From Pycnopodia helianthoides (lineage: Eukaryota > Echinodermata > Asteroidea > Forcipulatida > Asteriidae): a stretch of DNA of 64,000 nucleotides. A program made the translations under genes and the position numbers. The notes under the pieces are model-generated. The model ran no database searches and was not told the origin of the DNA. It saw only the letters and a list, made by a program, of their open reading frames with translations. Below are positions 56,931 to 64,000 of this stretch, one piece after another (position 1 is the first letter of the stretch; every line of letters starts with the position of its first letter). The DNA lies in NCBI GenBank assembly GCA_032158295.1, contig CM063246.1, forward strand, positions 3,071,371-3,135,370. Direction: 5' to 3'.

Positions 56931-57734
56931 TCCGCATACCTACAGAACAAAATAATAAATGCTTAGAAACAAAGCTTTCTATCAATGACGATTATGCATA
57001 GTTCTGAATAAAAAAAATATATAAAAAAAATTTTTAAAAAAAAAACACGACAAATTATGTTCGATCTCAGTCGCATTGGGTTTATTTTTGATATTCCTTA
57101 TTTTTGATTCCTAATAAGCAACAAGGATTGGTGGAATATTCACATGCCGTCTCGTTGACTTTGACATTTCAGATGGAATTATGTTTTATGGAGGATTGGC
57201 ACAGGTTAGAACTTAATAATCAGTCGGCCCTTCAGATTGACACCAGTGAAAAAGAAGAAAACAAGTTTTGATAATCAACAATCCTGTACTTCCAAACAAA
57301 ATTCAAGACTTTGGGTTTTTCTTATCATGAAATATTCTGAACTTCTCTGAGAGATGGCTACGAATCCCATGAACCACTTCCTACAGAAATATTCACATCT
57401 TCAGTAATCACAAATATGTATTTATACATAAGCATGACATTTGCTTCTCAATTATGACACTTTGCCTTCAATTGTAAATTCACATTGTGGGTATAAATTT
57501 ATGTAACTGAAAAAAAGGTAGTCGAGGCAAGAGGTGATTTGTTAAGCTCTCTTTGAAAATGAAGGTAACATTCAATGGCCCGTGTTGTTGAATGACATAC
57601 ACTCCATTCATTGAGCATGAGTTACAGTTATTCCTGTCATTGAAGCAGATCTTGAACGAGTCATGAACGCATACATTTCCAACTATTCCTTTTTGTCAAT
57701 GGAAAGCAAACTGCAGGGGGGGAGGGTTTGACAC

Positions 57735-57738
<4 letters not shown>
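56931..57738. other. Non-coding AT-rich stretch
   Basis: A/T-rich low complexity near 57008-57045; otherwise nothing recognised. Confidence 0.5.
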
Positions 57739-57801
<63 letters not shown>

Positions 57802-57815
57802 AGGAGAAGAGAGGA
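57739..57815. repeat. (GA)n microsatellite
   Basis: About 42 bases of pure GA, then GA with AGGA interruptions. Confidence 0.9.
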
Positions 57816-59669
57816 AGAAAAAAACTAACGCACTGCTCCGATGCGACTCCGTTTCAAAGAAAAACCATTGTGCACATTGCATTGGAATTGGCTTTGATCA
57901 ATAATTGTTATCAACTGGTAAAAGTCATGAACTGACTGAGTCAACACATGTTAACAGGTCCAGTCAAACATCAAAGATGTAGAAAATGTTTTGTTCCACA
58001 AGGGCCTTACCATATTGGGGGGGGGGGGGAATCATAAGAAAAAACATCACACAGTGTTCTAAAATCTGTTTGTTCTTTAGAAGGCCTCACACTACACAAG
58101 GACAACATAAGTCACCATACCCCCTGGTGATTGCCTTGGTGCCCCTTGAAACATTCCAGCACAAATATTGATTTCCCTCACAGAGGTAACTTTTAGGCAA
58201 TGTAAAAAAAAAAAAAAAACACCAGCGCAGTTGATCGTCCCCCCCCTCATCTTTTTTGAAGCCGCATCCCACCCTCCCTTTTTGGGGGTACCCGGAAAAG
58301 ATGAAATGTTCATGTATTTTTTAATCATCTTGGCAGATTTATTTTGGATGATTGACTAAATTTACCCATATTTAAGACTTCTAAGTTTAACGAAACCAGC
58401 AATATTTAGTCTGGCTCTTTCTGCATGGACATTTTTGTTTTATATAATAAGTAAAGAGGCCCTTAACCTCCTTTTTTGTACAACAAATATAATAAAAAAA
58501 GTAAAATTATTCAAAAACGATCCTGAGAAAGGGACCACAAAAAAAATATATATAAATAAATAATGCTCCTGAAAAATAGTTCTAGAATAAATAATATGAA
58601 ATGGTTTTAAATAATTCGGTCAAATAGTAAATTAAAATATCAGTGTACGGTCTACCATAATTAAACAAGAAACTCAAAGAAACATTTCCAGTGACAACAA
58701 CTTGGGGAAGACACTGAATTGTCGAGTATTAAAAAAAAAAAAAAAAAAAAGGGTAAAGGAATTTTATTTAAAAAGCAGTTAAATCCAGGATTGTGAATGA
58801 CAAGGCTGTCACAAAAGCATCACAATGTAGGCACGTTACACAAGTTGACTTTGGTTGATAACAATTCCAGATGTGCGGCTTAATCTAACGCTATGAACGT
58901 GACATCAATTCAAATCTTCAACAATCCCACTGCATTGACACATAGAAACTCTGAAATATTCTGAATGAAAGAACCCCAAAAAGAAATAACTGTCAATCCA
59001 CGAACGCTATTTCATGAAAACCAACCAACACGATTCTACATCATCGCTGAAACGGTTATCTGTCCAATGTTACCACAACAACTAGGTCGGACAATTAAAC
59101 ATTATGAAATCCAGACCCCGTCCCATCATGGTCCCATCATGGTACCCGTCAAGTACAAGGGCAATCCAACATTCATCCAGTACCTCAAAGTCCCTGAATC
59201 AACCACTGATCGGCCTGCGTATCGGTCCCAGTAACTCGCCGGCCATATCTACTCGCCGAGATAGAGATATATTAGACTAGGTCATGCTAATATTGGTAGT
59301 GTGCAGTGTGGTTGATGATATGTCATGCCCTCAGTACACCGTGAATGCCAGCCTTTACCCCTGCCCATTCAGCGGTACACGAGGCACACTTTACACATGG
59401 ATAATGCAGTACATGCTTGGGTATTGTATGCACAACACTGATGTGGGGTTTATACCAAAGGTCACAGTTCTTACTTACCCACTTCCCTCCAGTGTGATGA
59501 CAACGCCGACTGCAGCAGCAGCGAGAGAGAGAGAGTAGACAACACACACGCACCCACACACGCAGACACACCAGACAGCAGTTGGCCTCATTAACCAGTG
59601 AACTAGCTGCGCGACTGACCAGGGGGAAATACGGCTGTGTTCCTTCGCACCAAAGCCCCTCTCACTCAC
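57816..59669. other. Non-coding, mononucleotide tracts
   Basis: G tract 58017-58029, A tract 58203-58219, C tract about 58239-58245, A tract 58731-58750. A CTC/AG-rich and CA-rich piece lies at 59520-59570. No gene supported; the 89-residue frame at 58965-59234 is unrecognised. Confidence 0.45.
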
Positions 59670-59930
59670 TGACTAGCTCAGTCTCTGATCAGCACCCGGC
59701 AAATGCTTAGCATGCATAAGAGCCTCAACAATTAAAGCCGGGCGGGATTGCTTACATTCAAATCTTGTTTCACATTTGAATAAACACCAGTGAATGCCAG
59801 GCTAAGCAATTATCACTATGCCTACATCCAGGCCTGTTTAAATTACCAATGAAATCGTATGCATTATTTACATTCCCTAATGCAGTCCGGGTGTGGATAA
59901 TAATATATAAAAAAAAGAGGCCTTATTCTG
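59670..59930. promoter_or_regulatory. Candidate regulatory island
   Basis: Complex sequence with CTTAGCATGCATAAGAGCC (from 59706), CAACAATTAAAGCC (about 59728), GCAATTATCAC (about 59806) and AATCGTATGCATTATTTAC (about 59852). Repeated ATGCAT and AATTA words. Enhancer-like by eye. Confidence 0.3.
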
Positions 59931-60590
59931 TTCTTCTTGTTGCCCACCTTGGACCTGCTGTTTCAGCATGTGTGTAGTATTGATTTCATCTCCAAAGTCT
60001 GCCCTCACACACCCTAAGACATCTTTTAGGGAAGAGAATGGGGGCAGGGCCAAGAAGCAGCGGAGAGTGAAGACACAACGGCCGGCCGGACGGACAAACC
60101 CAGGGAAGGAAGACCAATGTTTGGTTTACATTAACACCTCGGCATCCCAAAGTGGACCACTCAGCAGAGGAATGGAGAAGAAGGGGAGAGGTGGGCCCAA
60201 ATGGGTCAGGCTTTCAATCCGCCAGCTACTACTCGTACGGCAGCAACACACACAGACACACACACACACACACACAAGAGCAGAGGAGTACAAATCACTG
60301 TGATACAAATGTGCAATATTAATCACATCATTGTAGCCGCGGCCCCGGCCACAGCGCGTACACACACTCAAAGCTCCCCCAGTACACGAGAGGAGGGGAG
60401 AGATGGCAATCACAATTTGATGGACGGTGCACTGAGCAATGAGACAGCGCCTGGCCCCGATTGATTCAACGATGTATTCAGAACTCGATTTGCATGAAAT
60501 CAGCTCCCAGGAGAAGTCAAAAGAAGAAGAAAAAAAACACTACAAAAATCAGGTGCCTACCTTAAGGGGGGGGGGGGGGGTAATCACCAG
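59931..60590. other. Non-coding, (CA)n and G tract
   Basis: (CA)n at about 60246-60276 and a G tract at about 60567-60580. Overlapping frames on three phases here come from the CA repeat. Confidence 0.5.
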
Positions 60591-60725
60591 CACACAACAA
60601 TGGCATCCAACAATCTTTTATATCCCAACCTCGCCTAATCACCTTAATTGATATCATCTGCATATGTAAATGACCGTATCTCTAAAGCCGGCCTTGGTCT
60701 GGTATTAAGCTTCCTGCAATAAAGT
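60591..60725. promoter_or_regulatory. Small candidate regulatory island
   Basis: Contains CCTTAATTGATATCATCTGC (60642-60661), ATATGTAAATGACC and a GC-rich GCCGGCC word. Low confidence. Confidence 0.2.
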
Positions 60726-61967
60726 AGCAGTAAGTAGGTAGTAGTAGGGAAAACTAACTAGTTAATAGCCCCCCCTTGTAATAACAACCAGGGTTTCACA
60801 GGTTGTGAGTGTTGGCATGGTGGGGGTGACACACAGGCAGAGCACAGCGGGACACAGCCCACACTACTCAACATTTTAGGCAGTATATGTACAATACCGA
60901 TCTATACACACATAAGGAATGGTGTGAGAATGTGTCTAGACAACTCATTATCGCAGTCATTCTATACACCAACACCAAACTACATCATCAGCAAATTTCA
61001 CATCAAGCTAATAATTACATAAAAGTAACAAAACACCAACAACAAGTAAACTCACTGGCACAAAAATCACTCCCCCACTCTCTCCAGAAGAGTGTGATGG
61101 CATCCAGCATTCCTCAACCCACACCGATGAAATAACCCAGCGTCTATTCAACCCCTCCTCCGATACAATGGTGGGATTACTTACCTACGCCACACTAAAA
61201 TAGGTGAATTAATGGCACTTATAAACCATAAAGAATTTCCTATGGGTCATCAAACAAAAAGGAGCAGTGTGCACACACAAAAAAGCTAACCTTGTTTGCA
61301 TGTGAATGGACCCCCAAAATTGCTGAGTGCACAGACTGGGTAGCCTGTGCCACTTGCCTGAGTTGGGGCTGGCCCCAATCAACATATGCAAATGCAATTA
61401 AGCTGTTGGGGGGGAACTATGGTTTTTGTGGCGCAACACAGTGAAAACCTTGAGCTGCCTTGAATCACCCACATTAACTAATAATCAATGGAGAGAGGGG
61501 TCTACGCCTGGGCCCCTTAGGGTTGGGTTTAGGGTTTTTAGGTTGGGAGTGCTTGCTTTTTGCCTGTGTGGCTGGGAAAATCACAAAATTGGGGAAAACA
61601 AACTGTTTCCTGTGACATTGTTTGTTAATGTGTCTTGGGGATTCTTCTGTAAGTATTACACGTTGAGGGGTGTGGGAGGGGGGGGTAACTTGTTCTGATT
61701 ATGACAGTTTGATTGTGGTAAGTTTTTCATGAGACAATGTCACAGTGGAAGTGTGGTCCGCTCAATGCAGTTCAAACATAGAGCAAGGGCTCAAAAGCGG
61801 AAGGTTAAGAACAAAAAAAAAAAAGAACAAAAAAAAAATGAGGCTTATTAATTAGGCGACATCAAAAGCACCACCAGGACATCTGCTAATGACATCCTGA
61901 TATATGTGGAAATGACTTTGAGCTCTTTCCGGTTTCTGGCTAAAATTCATGATGTTTCACCAGTTGA
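60726..61967. other. Non-coding stretch
   Basis: G runs near 61410 and 61673-61686, A tracts near 61814-61838. Nothing recognised. Confidence 0.45.
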
Positions 61968-62702
61968 TACATTTGTCCTGTTCTGATTTTCTCAGCTACT
62001 CTGCTACTTTCAAGGGGTTGTTCCAGTTTGTCAGTACTGTCAACATTTGATAGCACTCTTTTTATCAAAGTCCATGCTTATTTATCATTCATCGAGTCCC
62101 TTTACAAAACTATAAAAATAATGCCTTCCCTGTGTGAGGAAATAGCACAAAAAGGAACCAGTTTTGACAAGAACATGACAGAAGAAATGAAAACCAGTTT
62201 AGAATATTTTTACTCCTTATTACCAATACTACTTAATGGACTAATTCAAACAAACATCTTATAACTAATTCTCTTTACTCCACTACTTTAGAAGTTGTAC
62301 AGAAGTTCCTTTTATCTAATTTAAATATCTTTATCACGCTGACATTATCTTAAGTCATACTCCCCGTGTACACAAGCAGTCATCACTGCTAATCCTCATT
62401 ACATAAAAAGGGGGTCAGACTACTCCACCCTTCCAGTCTCAGTTTGGATCAAATCACTTGGAATAGAACGGAAAAAAATAAGACAACGACTGCATGCTTT
62501 AAGTCAACAGCGTAGGGGCCGTTGTGTATACAATGATGGTACAAGCTTAGAAATCACCAATAAATCAACCTTTGCTGAGAAAATTGCTTTAATTAAATTT
62601 GTATTGACCAAAATAAGAGGCCCGGTCTGTGTTTTTTTAAAAAATAGAATCCATACAACTGGTAAAGAAGACTCACTAAAGCTATTACAATTCTATCACT
62701 AA
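61968..62702 (+). pseudogene. Coding-like remnant or exon pair, unrecognised protein
   Basis: Two open segments share one reading frame: 61968-62264 (98 codons plus stop, no ATG at the start) and 62343-62702 (119 codons plus stop, also without an initial ATG). In-frame stops lie between them (for example at 62289 and 62340). A shifted frame over roughly 62264-62350 is also open and could bridge them. The second segment reads like real protein: a mixed polar and hydrophobic sequence including LPVSVWIKSLGIERKKIRQR and a basic C-terminal part ending LKLLQFYH. I recognise no domain. Options are a decayed mobile-element or captured gene with frameshifts, terminal exons of a host gene, or chance. 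It has no recognisable neighbour. Confidence 0.35.
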
Positions 62703-64000
62703 ATCAAAACTCAGTCATGTGTAGGGGGAAAAAAAGGCCAGTGAAAGAAAAGCAAGCTCGGTTGTCTAAAACTATCACAATGGTTTTCATTTAATAGGGT
62801 AAGAGGATTGGCTCGTTTGGTGGTAGACAATAGGGCATGCAAACAATTCCAACATGGGTCAGATGCTACCATGGCAACACCAAAGAGAGCTAGAAAAAGA
62901 AAGAAAAAATTGTGTGCGTTCACCGGGTAGTAGTGCGGACTGCAGCATGTGGCAATGGGGGAATGGCTGGAGAGTAGCCTGCCCTCTACTGGCCACAGCT
63001 TGAGAAGGTTTCTAAGAATTACTGTTATATCAGCAGATTGGAATTTTTGTTTTGTTTGCATGCAATTAAATAATAAAATAGTTCAATGGGCCAATACTTT
63101 CAACTTCAACGGCTAAATTTCTAAGATCAGTTGGGGGTCTTCTTCAACTTTGAAGTTTTAAAAGAACCAATTTAGGATCTTTTTAGAACAACGTACGACT
63201 AAACTGTAACAGATCCCCCACATTAGAGACTAGAAACCTTTAAAAAAAATAGGCAACTTTGGTTTTTTGGAACAATGTAAAAGAGGCTATCCTTAAACTT
63301 ACATTTTCACCCCAAAAAAGAAAACGACACACACCGAAAAGGAAAAAAAAGAAAAGAAGACTTTGTTTCTACATCATTTGCTTCAATAATGCTACGAAAC
63401 TCATGAAGAAATCCACCAAGAAATCACTCACCAATTAACATCTCTTTTAATTCGGCAGTTACTATCAGACATGCTGGAGCTTTTGTTCACCATTTCCCCC
63501 CAGTTTGCCAAACCCATTTTCTTCTCAAACAAAAGAATTTTCAGGATTCAAACCGCTTGCTAACCATTAAAAAAAGCACCATGAAAAAACGTGTCATACC
63601 TGCCCCACGTTTTGAGCCACAAAGTGATTTTTCAAACACTCCCCTAGGCTTGAAAAGGAGGGGGGGGGGGCTTTAGTCCTTTTTTTTCTTCTTTTTTTTT
63701 TGCAAATTTCTTTTCCCTGCCATTCAAGACAAACAACCAACAGATACAAGATTGAAGCGTATTGCAGAATTTTGTGAAAGTTCGGATATTGCCGTACAAA
63801 GTCAAGGTTACACGCCTGAACAGATTGGGAAAAGTGCCACTCTCTCCCACAGCTAGCGTCTTTTCACAATTTTCCTTTTAAAGTGTGAATATCATTGGTG
63901 CACTCTAGGATTCAGAAACGTGACAATCCCAACTTTCAAAATTGCCTACTTAGAACTCTTACTGGTCATGTATGATATGCATTTTTATTGAGTTTTCAGA
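62703..64000. other. Non-coding stretch
   Basis: A-rich runs near 63243 and 63335-63360, G tract 63660-63670 and T tracts 63680-63701. The 116-residue minus frame (62711-63061) is unrecognised. No gene supported. Confidence 0.45.

Overview
This window looks like 64 kb of non-coding DNA from an animal nuclear genome. The best guess is a marine deuterostome, probably an echinoderm and plausibly a sea star. The evidence is three tRNA-headed SINEs, short TTAA-ended and TIR-bearing miniature transposons, many long mono- and dinucleotide tracts, AT-rich sequence and no operon-like packing. The taxonomic call rests on remembered resemblance of the tRNA-Leu SINE, the GGCCCAATTTCAT-ended element and the GGGCTAGATAGCTCAG SINE head to echinoderm repeats; no search was run.

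I found no confident protein-coding gene. No open frame carries a domain, catalytic motif or credible exon series that I recognise. The best coding-like signal is at 61,968-62,702, where two same-frame open segments, one ending in a 119-residue ATG-less frame, read like decayed or exonic protein. I cannot name it. A second, weaker one is a purine-rich minus-strand block at 10,871-11,155. No rRNA or convincing functional tRNA gene is present.

Layout. 0-9 kb: mostly AT-rich, with candidate regulatory islands (330-545, 2380-2520, 4780-5200, 5760-6010, 6440-6700) and a 22-bp perfect palindrome at 1815. 9-20 kb: the repeat-rich part, with several copies of a GGCCCAAT-ended MITE (one containing a 13-copy, 20-bp minisatellite), a tRNA-Leu SINE, a TIR element full of GGGTCA/TGACCC palindromes, a 390-bp TTAA-ended element with perfect 24-bp inverted ends, and a second SINE type. 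20-37 kb: alternating plain DNA and high-complexity AT-homeodomain-site-rich islands (20.5, 22.0, 26.5, 31.5, 33.8, 36.9 kb). 37-50 kb: a candidate second TTAA element (38.6-39.15 kb), more islands, and a 98-bp tandem duplication. 50-64 kb: a second copy of a dispersed repeat first seen at 24 kb, a C-rich segment, a second tRNA-Leu SINE, further islands and the coding-like remnant.

The pattern (no genes, many separated islands of complex sequence with TAATTA, octamer, forkhead and E-box words) is what the surroundings of a developmental control gene often look like. That is inference: comparison with a related genome is the decisive test. The islands are low-confidence calls made by eye, and their edges are approximate.
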